DNA of 13,938 bases from Burkholderia gladioli (GCA_009914575.1 WNEB01000020.1:1-13938), one strand, 5' to 3'; shown: positions 6,750 through 13,938, numbered from the stretch's first letter. Notes: generated from the sequence alone by a model not told the origin. A program made the numbers and translations.

Positions 6750-7841
6750 TCAGTTCCCCCGGCGGAACGTGGCGCGCGAGATCAGCGGCCGGTTGCGCAC
6801 GCGCATCCAGAACAGGAACGCCACCACGCCGCCCGCCGCGAGGTGCAGCACGACCAGGCCGACGGCGAACGGCAGCTTGCCGCGCTCGATCTGCGATTGC
6901 ATCACGTTGAGCAGGTTCGAATACGTCAGATAGATCAGCACGGCCATCACGAGATTCACGGTGCGACCGCGCCGCGGGTTCTGGTAGGCGAGCGGGATCG
7001 CCAGGATCATCAGGTTGATCGCGATCAGCGGCAGGCCGGCGCGCCAGGCGAATTCGGCCAGGTTCTCGTTGGTCGGATTGCGCAGCAGGTCGAGCGTGGG
7101 CGTGCTGGTGGTGGTGGGCTGGGCGACCACCGCCTTGCTCTGGATGTTCACGCCGTAGCGCTCGAACTGCATGATCTTGAAGTTCGGCTGGCCGGGCACG
7201 CCGTCGTAGCGCCGGCCGTTCTCCAGCACGATGAAGCGGTCGCCGTTGGCTTCGGTTTCGGTGTGGCCCGTCTGCGAGACCACCACGTTGACCTTGTCGG
7301 CCTCGGTGGTCGTGACGAACACGTTCTGCACCTTCGCCTGATCGGGCGTCATCTTCTCGATGAAGAACACGCGGTTGGTCGAGGGCGATTCGCGGAACTG
7401 GCCGGGCGCGAGCAGCGAGACTTCGTCGCGCTGCTGGAAGCGCGCCTTGATCAGCTTGCTCTGCTGGTTCGACCAGGGCCAGCCGACGAAGGCGAAGAAG
7501 GCGATCAGCAGCACGAGCGGCGTGGCGAACACGCCGATCGGCTTGATGAGGCGCGTCAGGCTCACGCCGGAGGCGAGCCAGACCACCATTTCGGAATCCT
7601 TGTACCAGCGCGTGAGCACGATCAGGATCGACACGAACAGCGTGCCGACGAGGATCATCGCGAGGTAGCCGATCACGGTGAGGCCGATCAGCACGAGCAC
7701 GTCCTTGGGGCTGACCTGACCGGACGCTGCGTAGCCGACGATGCGGATCATCATCGACGTCAGCATGCTCGTGAGCAGCACCATGAATACAGCGCCGACC
7801 GTATACGCCAGCTCGCGCCGGAGGGAGCGTTCGAAGATCAT
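6750..7841 (-). CDS. lptF: LPS export ABC transporter permease LptF
   Basis: A 363-residue partner of LptG in the LptB2FG lipopolysaccharide extractor of the inner membrane. The start chosen is ATG at 7841 (MIFERSLRRELAYTVGAVFM), the conserved beginning of LptF. The frame is open far upstream, but only because high GC leaves the antisense of pepA without stops. TM segments are visible at about residues 12-32, 55-80 and 95-120 (KPIGVFATPLVLLIAFFAFV), followed by a periplasmic jellyroll (NRVFFIEKMTPDQAKVQNVF, NGDRFIVLENGRRYDG) and three C-terminal segments (AINLMILAIPLAY, VNLVMAVLIYLTY, FAVGLVVLHLAAGGVVAFLF). No lesion is seen. It is first in a minus-strand operon and is transcribed divergently from pepA across a 111-bp gap. 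Confidence 0.95.
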   Translation of the reverse strand: MIFERSLRRELAYTVGAVFMVLLTSMLTSMMIRIVGYAASGQVSPKDVLVLIGLTVIGYLAMILVGTLFVSILIVLTRWYKDSEMVVWLASGVSLTRLIKPIGVFATPLVLLIAFFAFVGWPWSNQQSKLIKARFQQRDEVSLLAPGQFRESPSTNRVFFIEKMTPDQAKVQNVFVTTTEADKVNVVVSQTGHTETEANGDRFIVLENGRRYDGVPGQPNFKIMQFERYGVNIQSKAVVAQPTTTSTPTLDLLRNPTNENLAEFAWRAGLPLIAINLMILAIPLAYQNPRRGRTVNLVMAVLIYLTYSNLLNVMQSQIERGKLPFAVGLVVLHLAAGGVVAFLFWMRVRNRPLISRATFRRGN

Positions 7842-7952
7842 GTTTGATGCGAAGAGGGCGGGGAGGGGCGGGAGCGCGCGCCGCCACGGGAAAAATAGCG
7901 GATAATTGCGGCTTTCACCCACATAGCCCAGATTTATCCGAGGACAAGCGCG
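7842..7952. promoter_or_regulatory. Divergent lptF/pepA intergenic region
   Basis: These 111 bp must hold promoters for both lptF-lptG-cbiX (-) and pepA-holC (+). The A/T-richer core at 7890-7906 (GAAAAATAGCGGATAAT) stands out against the GC-rich surroundings and could provide -10-like elements in either direction (GATAAT on plus, CTATTTTT on minus). I could not find convincing -35 boxes at 16-18 bp. pepA has a GAGGA ribosome-binding sequence just before ATG 7953. The regulatory role follows from gene orientation; the exact elements are unproven. Confidence 0.5.
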
Positions 7953-9464
7953 ATGGACTTTAGCATAAAAGGCTTTGATTGGAGCAAAGGTGCATCCAAG
8001 GGGTTCCTGACCGGCAAGTCCGACTGCGTCGTGATCGGCGTGTTCGAATCGCAGACGTTGTCCGGCGCCGCGCTCGACATCGACGAGGCCGCCAAGGGCC
8101 TGCTGTCGCGCATCGTCAAGGCCGGCGACATGGACGGCAAGGCCGGCAAGACGCTGTTTCTGCATGAAGTCCAGGGGATCGGCGCGGCGCGCGTGCTGCT
8201 GGTCGGCCTCGGCAAGCAGGATGCCTTCGGCCAGAAGGCCTACCAGGACGCCGCCCGCGCCGCCTGGCGCGCGCTGCTGGCCACCCGCATCGCTCAAGTC
8301 ACGTTCACGCTCGCGCAATTGCCCGTGACCGACCGCGGCGCCGACTGGAGCGTGCGCGCCGCGATTCTCGCGCTGCGCAACGAAACCTATCGCTTCACGC
8401 AAATGAAGAGCAAGGCCGAGCCCGCGCCTGCCACGCTCAAGCGCATCGTGTTCAGCGTCGACACCACCGACGAGAAGGCCGCCAAGACCGCGCTGAAGCA
8501 AGCCGTGGCGATCGCCAACGGCATGGATCTGACGCGCGACCTCGGCAATCTGCCCGGCAATGTCTGCACGCCCACCTATCTGGCGAACACCGCGAAGCAA
8601 CTGGCCAAGGATTTCGGCCTGAAGGCCGAGGTGCTGGGCCTCAAGCAGATCCAGGCGCTGAAGATGGGGTCGTTCCTGTCCGTCGCGCGCGGCTCGGTCG
8701 AACCGCCGCAGTTCATCGTGCTGCATTACCAGGGCGCCGGCGCGAAGGCCGCGCCGGTGGTGCTGGTCGGCAAGGGCATCACGTTCGACACGGGCGGCAT
8801 CTCGCTGAAGCCGGGCGAGGGCATGGACGAGATGAAGTACGACATGTGCGGCGCCGGCTCGGTGCTCGGCACGATGCGCGCCGTGGCCGAAATGGGGCTG
8901 AAGCTCAACGTCGTCGCGATCGTGCCGACCTGCGAGAACATGCCGTCGGGCCTGGCCGCCAAGCCGGGCGACATCGTCACGAGCATGAAGGGTCTGACGA
9001 TCGAGGTGCTCAACACCGACGCCGAAGGCCGCCTGATCCTCTGCGACGCGCTGACCTATGCCGAGCGCTTCAAGCCGGCCGCCGTGATCGACGTCGCGAC
9101 GCTGACGGGCGCCTGCATCATCGCGCTGGGCCATCACAACAGCGGCCTCTTCTCGACCGACGACGCGCTGGCGGGCGAACTGCTCGACGCCTCGCGCGAA
9201 GCGGGCGATCCGGCCTGGCGCCTGCCGATCGAAGACGAATATCAGGAGCAGCTGAAGTCGAACTTCGCCGACCTCGCCAACATCGGCGGCCGTCCGGGCG
9301 GCAGCGTGACCGCGGCGTGTTTCCTGTCGCGCTTCACCGAGAGCTACCCGTGGGCGCACCTCGACATCGCCGGCACCGCCTGGAAGAGCGGCGCGGCGAA
9401 GGGCGCCACGGGCCGTCCGGTGCCGCTGCTGTCGCAGTTCCTGATCGACCGCGCCGGCGCGTGA
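7953..9464 (+). CDS. pepA: Leucyl aminopeptidase (cytosol aminopeptidase, M17)
   Basis: A 503-residue hexameric two-metal aminopeptidase that removes N-terminal residues, preferably leucine, in peptide turnover. In E. coli PepA also binds DNA in Xer recombination and carAB control. The N-terminal domain runs to about residue 170, and the catalytic domain begins near [19 protein letters not shown]. Metal and active-site residues are all present: Lys274 and Asp279 in [17 protein letters not shown], Asp297 in MKYDMCGAG, and Asp356, Glu358 and Arg360 in the family signature NTDAEGRL. The spacing matches E. coli PepA with a four-residue offset. GAGGA precedes the ATG. The gene is intact, in contrast to the genes at either end of the window. 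holC follows after 46 bp. Confidence 0.96.
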   Translation: MDFSIKGFDWSKGASKGFLTGKSDCVVIGVFESQTLSGAALDIDEAAKGLLSRIVKAGDMDGKAGKTLFLHEVQGIGAARVLLVGLGKQDAFGQKAYQDAARAAWRALLATRIAQVTFTLAQLPVTDRGADWSVRAAILALRNETYRFTQMKSKAEPAPATLKRIVFSVDTTDEKAAKTALKQAVAIANGMDLTRDLGNLPGNVCTPTYLANTAKQLAKDFGLKAEVLGLKQIQALKMGSFLSVARGSVEPPQFIVLHYQGAGAKAAPVVLVGKGITFDTGGISLKPGEGMDEMKYDMCGAGSVLGTMRAVAEMGLKLNVVAIVPTCENMPSGLAAKPGDIVTSMKGLTIEVLNTDAEGRLILCDALTYAERFKPAAVIDVATLTGACIIALGHHNSGLFSTDDALAGELLDASREAGDPAWRLPIEDEYQEQLKSNFADLANIGGRPGGSVTAACFLSRFTESYPWAHLDIAGTAWKSGAAKGATGRPVPLLSQFLIDRAGA

Positions 9465-9482
9465 GCGAAGCCGCGACGAACA

Positions 9483-9500
9483 GCCCGGCGTTGACCGGGC
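9483..9500 (+). other. Small hairpin in the pepA-holC gap
   Basis: GCCCGG (9483-9488) and CCGGGC (9495-9500) form a perfect 6-bp stem with a 6-base loop just after the pepA stop. There is no T tract, so it is unlikely to terminate transcription. It may modulate the pepA/holC ratio or be chance in a GC-rich gap. Confidence 0.35.
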
Positions 9501-9510
9501 CGAGCGCGCG

Positions 9511-9927
9511 ATGACGCGAATCGACTTCCATTCGAACGTCGGCGATTCGCTCGCGTATGCGTGCCGGTTGCTGCGCAAGGCGTACCTGGCGGGGCAAGCC
9601 GTGGTCGTCTGCGCGGAGCCGGCGCGCCTGCGCGCGCTCGACGAGCGACTCTGGACGTTTTCGCCGCTCGATTTCATTCCGCACTGCTCGGTCGACAGCC
9701 CGCAGGCGTCGCAGACGCCGATCGTGCTGACGACCGATCTGTCCCATGCGCCGCACGACGGCGTGGTGCTGAACCTCGGTGCCGAGGTGCCCGCGCAGTT
9801 CGCGCGGTTCGCCCGGTTGCTGGAAGTGGTCGGCAACGCGCCGGACGAGTTGGTCGCCGGCCGCGACCGTTACCGGTTCTACCGCGACCGCGGCTACGCG
9901 CTGAACAACTACAAGCAAGGCGGCTAG
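9511..9927 (+). CDS. holC: DNA polymerase III subunit chi
   Basis: A 138-residue clamp-loader accessory subunit that links the DnaX complex (through psi) to single-strand binding protein at the replication fork. The start MTRIDFHSNVGDSLAYACRL and the middle LWTFSPLDFIPHC are characteristic of HolC, as is the C-terminal RYRFYRDRGYALNNYKQGG. The length is normal and the frame intact. Its place directly after pepA is conserved widely in proteobacteria, which supports the call. The Shine-Dalgarno is weak, so translation may partly depend on coupling to pepA transcription. The DUF2486-like pseudogene begins 17 bp after its stop. Confidence 0.93.
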   Translation: MTRIDFHSNVGDSLAYACRLLRKAYLAGQAVVVCAEPARLRALDERLWTFSPLDFIPHCSVDSPQASQTPIVLTTDLSHAPHDGVVLNLGAEVPAQFARFARLLEVVGNAPDELVAGRDRYRFYRDRGYALNNYKQGG

Positions 9928-9944
9928 TCGCGCCTGGAGCCAGC

Positions 9945-11274
9945 ATGCCCGACGCCCACAACGAGTTCGACATTCCCGTTCTGACCGACGTGCTGGTGCC
10001 CGACAAGGCGGCGCTCGCGCGCGCGGCGCCGCGCTCCGACGCGCCGCCGCACGCCACCGATCTGCCCGACCAGCCGCCCGACGTGTCGCCCGGTGTGGCG
10101 GCGTCGGGGTTGCCGACCGTCGATGCGGGCCGCCCGCTTGCCACGGCTTACGATGCGCCGGCCGATACGGCGGGCGCCGATGCGTTGCCGGTTTCCCGGT
10201 TTGCGCCGGGGGGGGGGCGGAGAAGCGGCGTCGTTGGCGGCGGGCGGGTTGGAGGCTTCCGCGGCGGCGTTCGGGATGCCGGAGCCTGAGCCTGAGCGGG
10301 TCGAACCGACGCAGGCCGAAGCGCCGTTCGTGGCGCACGAATCCGAAGTCGTGCCGCAGGAGCTGGCCTCCGAGCCGCAACCGCTCGAACCGTTACGCGC
10401 CGAGGGCATGTTTGCCGCCCATGAGGCCGAACAACCGGCCGAGCAAGCGTCTGCCGCTCACGCCGAACCCGAAGCGCTCACGCAACCCGAAGCCGCCTTC
10501 GTTTCGCCTGAGCCCGCCGTGCCGGTGGAGTTTGCGTCGATGCCAGAGCCGCTCGCTTCGCATGAGGCTCCCATCGGGGCGCCCGAGCCGACGCCGACCG
10601 AAGCTCTGTTCGTCGCGATCGAACCGGTCGTGCCGCAGTGCCGCAGGAGTTTGCGGCCGAGTCCGAGCCGTTGCCGGTCCACGAGCCGGCGCCGGCAGCC
10701 GCTCAGGCCGACGTCCCCGCCGTCTCATCCACGACGACGACCACGACACCGCGGATGGCGACCCGCTCGCCTACGCGCTGACGCTCCCCGATAGCGAGGC
10801 GACCCCGACGCCGGCAACCCGCGCCGAAGCGTCGTCCGACGATCTCGCCACCCGTACCGAATCGGCGCGGCATCGCGCCGATTCGCTGCCGCCGCCGGCC
10901 TTCGCGCAACTGACGCCGTTCGACGTCGCCACGCCGGTGCCGCCGCGCTTCGCCGACGTCGAAACGCCGTTGCCGGCCGAACTGCGCCACAGCGAATCCG
11001 TGGTCGTGCCGCAGCCTCCGCCGGTCAAGATCGATTCGCGCGCCGGATCGCCGAGCGGCTGCAGGGGCGCGTGAGCGCCTATCTGTCGGGCGAGGGGCGT
11101 GAATTGATCGATGCGCGCAGCCGCGAAGTCGTGCAGCAGCACGCGGCCTCCTGGCTTGTGGGCGAGGTGTCGCAGCAGGTGGTGGCGGCGCTCGCGCCCG
11201 AGATCGAGCGCTGGGTCGGCGAGGCGGTGGAAGAGGCGATCGCGCATCGCAACGCACCGTCGTCGGAACACTGA
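9945..11274 (+). pseudogene. DUF2486-like gene, broken by four frame changes
   Basis: ATG 9945 (TGGAGCC upstream) starts MPDAHNEFDIPVLTDVLVPD, the recognisable opening of Burkholderia DUF2486-family proteins of unknown function. The body is a long Pro/Glu/Ala-rich low-complexity region and the end is a compact conserved helix (ERLQGRVSAYLS through EIERWVGEAVEEAI) to TGA 11272-11274. The reading frame changes four times: a net +1 in a run of nine G (10209-10217); a net +8 from the tandem GTGCCGCA GTGCCGCA (10630-10645); a loss of one base near 10728 before HDDDHDTADGD; and another near 11043 before RIAERLQ. Restoring these gives one continuous protein of about 440 residues. As written, translation from 9945 ends near 10287. 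Family naming rests on the N-terminal motif and synteny. Confidence 0.8.
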
Positions 11275-11317
11275 CGCGGCGCGTCGCTGCGGCAACGCAC
11301 AGGACAACACGCAATCC

Positions 11318-11357
11318 ACGCCGCGCGATGCCGGACCGGTCGCGCGGCGTTTGTCTT
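11318..11357 (+). terminator. Intrinsic terminator between the DUF2486-like pseudogene and cytochrome c
   Basis: An 11-bp perfect stem (ACGCCGCGCGA at 11318-11328, TCGCGCGGCGT at 11340-11350) encloses an 11-base loop that itself contains CCGG/CCGG. It is followed by TTTGTCTT. It reads in the direction of pepA-holC-DUF2486 and sits 10 bp before the stop of the convergent cytochrome gene. No T run exists on the minus strand, so it is probably one-directional. Confidence 0.85.
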
Positions 11358-11367
11358 GGCTATCGCC

Positions 11368-11694
11368 TTACTTCAGCGTCAGGATCCACTGCGCCAGCGT
11401 GCGGGCCTCGTCGCCCGTCACCTGCGTGTTGGCCGGCATCGGCACCGATGCCCATACGCCCACGCTGCCGCGCACGATGGCTTGCGCGAGATATTCGACG
11501 GCGTCGGGGCGTGGCAGATACCGGTCGGCGATGGCGTGGAACGACGGTCCCATCAGCGGGTTGGCGATCGCATGGCACGCCATGCAATTCTTGCGCTGCG
11601 CGAGCACGGGGCCGCTCGCCGATGGCTGCGCGACGGCGGGGGCGCTCGATGCGAGCAGCGCAACGAGCGTCGCACCCAGAAGCATGATTCTCAT
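11368..11694 (-). CDS. Small secreted c-type cytochrome (class I, c551/c552-like)
   Basis: A 108-residue periplasmic electron carrier. MRIMLLGATLVALLASSAPA followed by AVA|Q is a clear Sec signal peptide with cleavage expected after residue 22. The single haem site is CMACH at 37-41. The axial methionine is Met86 in SVPMPANTQ, and DEARTLAQWILTL is the usual C-terminal helix of class I cytochromes. The size, and the PLMGPSF segment after the haem site, fit the c551/c552 group. The redox partner is not shown by the neighbours. It is intact, with GGAG a few bases before ATG 11694. Its upstream region is occupied by a MITE-like element. Confidence 0.92.
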   Translation of the reverse strand: MRIMLLGATLVALLASSAPAVAQPSASGPVLAQRKNCMACHAIANPLMGPSFHAIADRYLPRPDAVEYLAQAIVRGSVGVWASVPMPANTQVTGDEARTLAQWILTLK

Positions 11695-11704
11695 AGGGGT
11701 CTCC

Positions 11705-11723
11705 GCCGGCTCGTGGGCCGGCC
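11705..11723 (-). other. Hairpin in the cytochrome c leader
   Basis: GCCGGC at 11706-11711 and 11718-11723 form a short perfect stem with a 6-base loop in the mRNA leader, between the predicted -10 box and the GGAG site. A regulatory role is possible but unsupported, since short GC stems are common in this DNA. Confidence 0.35.
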
Positions 11724-11736
11724 TAGCTGTCCGCGC

Positions 11737-11742
11737 ATTATA
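11737..11742 (-). promoter_or_regulatory. Consensus -10 box for the cytochrome c gene
   Basis: On the minus strand the sequence reads TATAAT, a perfect sigma-70 -10 hexamer, 42 bp upstream of the ATG at 11694 and in unusually A/T-rich surroundings (CTTCTATAATG). No good -35 is found at the correct spacing. The region where it should lie (about 11759-11766) is inside the terminal repeat of the MITE-like element. Confidence 0.6.
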
Positions 11743-11752
11743 GAAGCAGGGC

Positions 11753-12016
11753 CTCTCTTGAATTTCGAGTGGGTGGATTTTTCCGGGTCAAGGGCGGGCG
11801 AAGCCCGGCGCAGCGAACCCTTGATGCGGAGAAATCTACGAGCACGCTTGAGGGCTCGGGGGCCAGGCAAAGCCTTGCGCCGCCTGGCCCCCGAGCCCGT
11901 CCGGCGGCGAGGACTTCCCCGCCTTGGGGGCGGGGCTAGGGGTGGGAAGATACCGTTTTGCGACGTAGGTTTTCGTACCACGGCGGCCCTTTTCACCCAC
12001 TCAAATTTCAAGAGAG
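11753..12016. repeat. MITE-like palindromic intergenic element, 264 bp with 23-bp terminal inverted repeats
   Basis: The left end at 11753-11775 (CTCTCTTGAATTTCGAGTGG plus GTG) and the right end at 11994-12016, read in reverse complement (CTCTCTTGAAATTTGAGTGG plus GTG), match at 21 of 23 positions. Inside are nested palindromes: TCAAGGG/CCCTTGA (11788-11794 / 11818-11824), a perfect 17-bp stem GGGCTCGGGGGCCAGGC (11852-11868 / 11882-11898, 13-base loop) and CCCCGCC/GGCGGGG (11917-11923 / 11929-11935). No transposase or credible gene is present; both ends happen to encode LLxFEWV in an outward-open frame. I see no clear target-site duplication. It fills most of the 389-bp gap between ilvD and the cytochrome gene. 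The terminal repeats and small size suggest a non-autonomous element or a REP-like repeat. Confidence 0.75.
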
Positions 12017-12083
12017 CCAGCAAAGGTGCGTCGCTTCCGCGCGCCTCGCATCGCGCCCGGCCCGGCCCCACACCCGCCCGCGC

Positions 12084-13757
12084 TTACCCCGTCACCGCGC
12101 CCCGATTGGCCGGCAGCGCCAGCGCCGCGAATTTCGCCAGCACGCCGCGCGTGTAACGCGGCGCGGGGCGCTGCCAGGCGGCGCGGCGGCGCGCGATTTC
12201 CGCCTCGTCCACGTTCAGTTGCAGCAACAGCCGGTCCGCGTCGATCGTGATCGAATCGCCTTCCTGCACCAGCGCGATCGTGCCGCCCGCGAACGCCTCG
12301 GGTGCGACGTGCCCCACCACCATCCCCCAGGTGCCGCCCGAGAACCGCCCGTCGGTGATCAGCCCGACCGATTCGCCGAGCCCCTTGCCGATGATGGCGG
12401 AGGTCGGCGCGAGCATCTCCGGCATGCCGGGGCCGCCTTGCGGGCCGAGATAGCGCAGCACCACCACGTCGCCGGCGCGGATCCGGTCGTCCAGGATCGC
12501 CTGCATCGCGCTCTGCTCGTCGTCGAACACGCGGGCCGGGCCGGTGATCACCGGGTTCTTGAGGCCGGTGATCTTGGCGACCGCGCCGTCCTCAGCCAGG
12601 TTGCCCTTGAGGATCGCCAGGTGCCCTTGCGCGTAGAGCGCCCGGTCGATCGGGAAGATCACCTGCTGGTCGGCGCGCGGCACGGGCGGCACGTCGCGCA
12701 GCGTTTTCTCGATGGTCTTGCCGGTGATGGTCAGGCAATCGCCGTGCAGCAGCCCGGCGTCGAGCAGGATCCGCATCACCTGCGGGATGCCGCCCGCCTT
12801 GTGCAGGTCGGTCGCGACGAAGCGCCCAGACGGTTTCAGGTCGCAGATCACCGGCACGCGCTGGCGTATCCGTTCGAAATCGTCGATGGTCCAGTCGATT
12901 TCGGCGGCGTGCGCGATCGCCAGATAGTGCAGCACGGCGTTGGTCGATCCGCCCGTGGCCATCAGCACCGACGCGGCGTTCTCGATCGAGCGCCGGGTGA
13001 TGATGTCGCGCGGTTTCAGGTCGCGTTTGACGGCCTCGACCAGCACGCGCGCCGATTCGGCGGCCGAATCCACGGTTTCCTGATCGGGGTTGGCCATCGT
13101 CGACGAATAGGGCAGCGCCATGCCGAGCGCCTCGAACGACGAACTCATGGTGTTGGCCGTGTACATGCCGCCGCACGAGCCGGTGGACGGGCAGGCGTTG
13201 CGCTCGACGCCCTCGAAATCCTCCTGCGACATGCGCCCGACCGTGAACTCGCCGACCGCCTCGAACGCCGACACGATCGTCAGGTCGAGGCCCTTCCAGT
13301 TGCCGGGGCGGATCGTGCCGCCGTACACGTAGATGCCCGGCACGTTCAGGCGCGCCAGCGCGATCATGCCGCCGGGCATGTTCTTGTCGCAGCCGCCGAC
13401 CACTACCACGCCATCCATCCACTGCCCCTGCACGCAGGTCTCGATGCAATCGGCGATCACCTCGCGCGACACGAGCGAATACTTCATGCCCTCGGTGCCC
13501 ATCGACATGCCGTCGGAAATGGTGGGCGTGCCGAAGATCTGCGGATTCGCGCCGGCGGCCTTGACGGCCTCGACGGCCGCATTGGACAGCCGCTGCAGGC
13601 CCGCGTTGCACGGCGTGATGGTGGAGTGGCCGTTGGCGATGCCGATCATCGGCTTGTCGAAATCCGCCTTCTCGTAGCCGAGCGCGTAGTACATCGAACG
13701 ATTTGGGGAACGGGCGACGCCCTGCGTGATGTTTTTCGAGCGACGGTTGTGGGACAT
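12084..13757 (-). CDS. ilvD: Dihydroxy-acid dehydratase
   Basis: A 557-residue Fe-S enzyme of the cytoplasm that dehydrates dihydroxyisovalerate and dihydroxymethylvalerate in valine, isoleucine and leucine synthesis. The start chosen is ATG 13757 ([20 protein letters not shown]), with GGAG at 13764-13767 six bases upstream. An in-frame ATG four codons earlier (13769) would put that GGAG inside the gene. The cluster cysteines are Cys50 (STITPCNAG), Cys123 ([12 protein letters not shown]) and Cys195 ([16 protein letters not shown]); the last two segments are the IlvD/Edd signature. [20 protein letters not shown] is the second signature near the C-terminus. The gene is complete and undamaged. 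An IS ends 55 bp upstream of its start, so its native promoter may have been displaced. Confidence 0.96.
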   Translation of the reverse strand: MSHNRRSKNITQGVARSPNRSMYYALGYEKADFDKPMIGIANGHSTITPCNAGLQRLSNAAVEAVKAAGANPQIFGTPTISDGMSMGTEGMKYSLVSREVIADCIETCVQGQWMDGVVVVGGCDKNMPGGMIALARLNVPGIYVYGGTIRPGNWKGLDLTIVSAFEAVGEFTVGRMSQEDFEGVERNACPSTGSCGGMYTANTMSSSFEALGMALPYSSTMANPDQETVDSAAESARVLVEAVKRDLKPRDIITRRSIENAASVLMATGGSTNAVLHYLAIAHAAEIDWTIDDFERIRQRVPVICDLKPSGRFVATDLHKAGGIPQVMRILLDAGLLHGDCLTITGKTIEKTLRDVPPVPRADQQVIFPIDRALYAQGHLAILKGNLAEDGAVAKITGLKNPVITGPARVFDDEQSAMQAILDDRIRAGDVVVLRYLGPQGGPGMPEMLAPTSAIIGKGLGESVGLITDGRFSGGTWGMVVGHVAPEAFAGGTIALVQEGDSITIDADRLLLQLNVDEAEIARRRAAWQRPAPRYTRGVLAKFAALALPANRGAVTG

Positions 13758-13812
13758 GAGGGGCTCCATCTCGTGATTCTCGTGACCGGCTGCAAGGCGC
13801 GACCGGGGATCA
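13758..13812 (-). promoter_or_regulatory. ilvD leader between the IS and the gene
   Basis: Only 55 bp of non-IS sequence remain upstream of ilvD. They include the GGAG ribosome-binding site (13764-13767). I see no convincing -10/-35 pair here, so transcription may start within or beyond the IS. Confidence 0.5.
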
Positions 13813-13938
13813 GGCGGTGTCCCATTCGTAGTTGAAGGTTGGGACGGCGGGGTTTCATAGATTAGGCAGACTCCCGATCATGGTCAACGCGTTTTTCGAG
13901 TGATCGATGCAGGGCGACGGCGAGGATCCAGAGGTCGT
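13813..13938 (-). mobile_element. IS256-family insertion sequence, 3' end (copy Y)
   Basis: These 126 bp are the exact reverse complement of 109-234: the last part of the transposase gene plus the right terminal end beginning GGCGGTGTCCC at 13813. The match stops precisely at 13813, where the ilvD leader begins, which fixes the element edge. The element runs off the window. It is inverted with respect to the copy at 1-234 and in the same orientation as the split copy at 235-468. Confidence 0.85.
13862..13938 (-). CDS. IS256-family transposase, last 24 codons, partial
   Basis: The minus strand encodes the same last 24 residues ([12 protein letters not shown] through DHDRESA) and the same TAA stop as the transposase fragment at 3-185. 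The rest is outside the window, so whether this copy is intact is unknown. The transposase reads toward ilvD, on the same strand as that gene. Confidence 0.72.
   Translation of the reverse strand, partial: DLWILAVALHRSLEKRVDHDRESA

Noticed and set aside
5578..7887. 769-codon minus-strand frame overlapping lptG and lptF
   Set aside because: It is the +1 shadow of the two real genes, which carry the membrane segments and conserved starts.
6750..9836. Very long minus-strand open frame running upstream of lptF through the antisense of pepA and holC
   Set aside because: It is open only because GC-rich codons rarely form antisense stops. The LptF N-terminus (MIFERSLRREL) defines the start at 7841, and the upstream part is His/Arg/Asp-rich antisense with no recognisable domain.
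10209..10217. Poly-G tract as a phase-variation switch
   Set aside because: Three other frame breaks downstream mean that changing the G count alone cannot restore the protein, so slippage decay is the simpler reading.
11691..12071. Possible small protein on the minus strand across the MITE-like element
   Set aside because: Its LLKFEWV and HSKFKR segments are just translations of the terminal inverted repeats, and the rest is hairpin sequence; no ribosome-binding site or domain.
11958..13835. 625-codon plus-strand open frame opposite ilvD
   Set aside because: It is the antisense of a fully conserved ilvD, with arginine/histidine-rich composition typical of GC shadow frames; no start signal or domain.
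1..13938. CRISPR array, tRNA, rRNA, phage, toxin-antitoxin or secondary-metabolite system
   Set aside because: No regularly spaced repeats, no tRNA-like fold with CCA-adjacent T-arm, and no hallmark proteins were seen on either strand.

Overview
The window looks like chromosomal DNA of a Burkholderia-type betaproteobacterium. GC content is high with strong G/C third positions. The gene order cysH-cysD-cysN-cobA / cbiX-lptG-lptF / pepA-holC-DUF2486 / cytochrome c / ilvD is one I associate with Burkholderia sensu stricto. The genus is likely; a species in the gladioli/glumae/plantarii group is only an impression.

Layout. Positions 1-468 are insertion-sequence DNA: the 3' end of one IS256-family element (+ strand, ending at 234) abuts the 5' end of a second copy (- strand, 235-468). 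Positions 469-3382 hold an assimilatory sulfate-reduction operon in ruins. cysH lacks its 5' third at the IS, cysD has a frameshift and an internal TAG, and cysN has a one-base insertion just after its P-loop. cobA (3453-4226) follows intact and ends in a clean terminator. Converging on it is an intact DJ-1/PfpI family gene (4293-5018, -). A perfect 20-bp-arm palindrome (5139-5183) separates that gene from the minus-strand operon lptF-lptG-cbiX (7841-5207). Divergent from lptF runs pepA-holC (7953-9927), then a DUF2486-like gene (9945-11274) broken by four frame changes, one in a run of nine G and one an 8-bp tandem duplication. A minus-strand cytochrome c gene (11368-11694), a 264-bp MITE-like palindromic element (11753-12016) and ilvD (12084-13757, -) complete the block. 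At 13813-13938 a third IS fragment appears, an exact inverted copy of 109-234.

Biology. Genes for LPS export, replication, branched-chain amino acid synthesis and tetrapyrrole methylation/chelation are all intact (about 8 kb of coding sequence with no visible lesion). The sulfate-reduction genes and one low-complexity hypothetical gene (about 4 kb) carry at least eight lesions. This non-random pattern, together with nested IS copies, suggests a lineage undergoing IS expansion and genome erosion, as in host-restricted Burkholderia symbionts. It probably cannot reduce sulfate through this locus and would need reduced sulfur from outside, unless intact copies exist elsewhere.

I found no CRISPR array, tRNA, rRNA or obviously new multi-gene system. 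The most interesting features are the selective decay, the nested and inverted IS arrangement, and the structured MITE-like element placed against a promoter.
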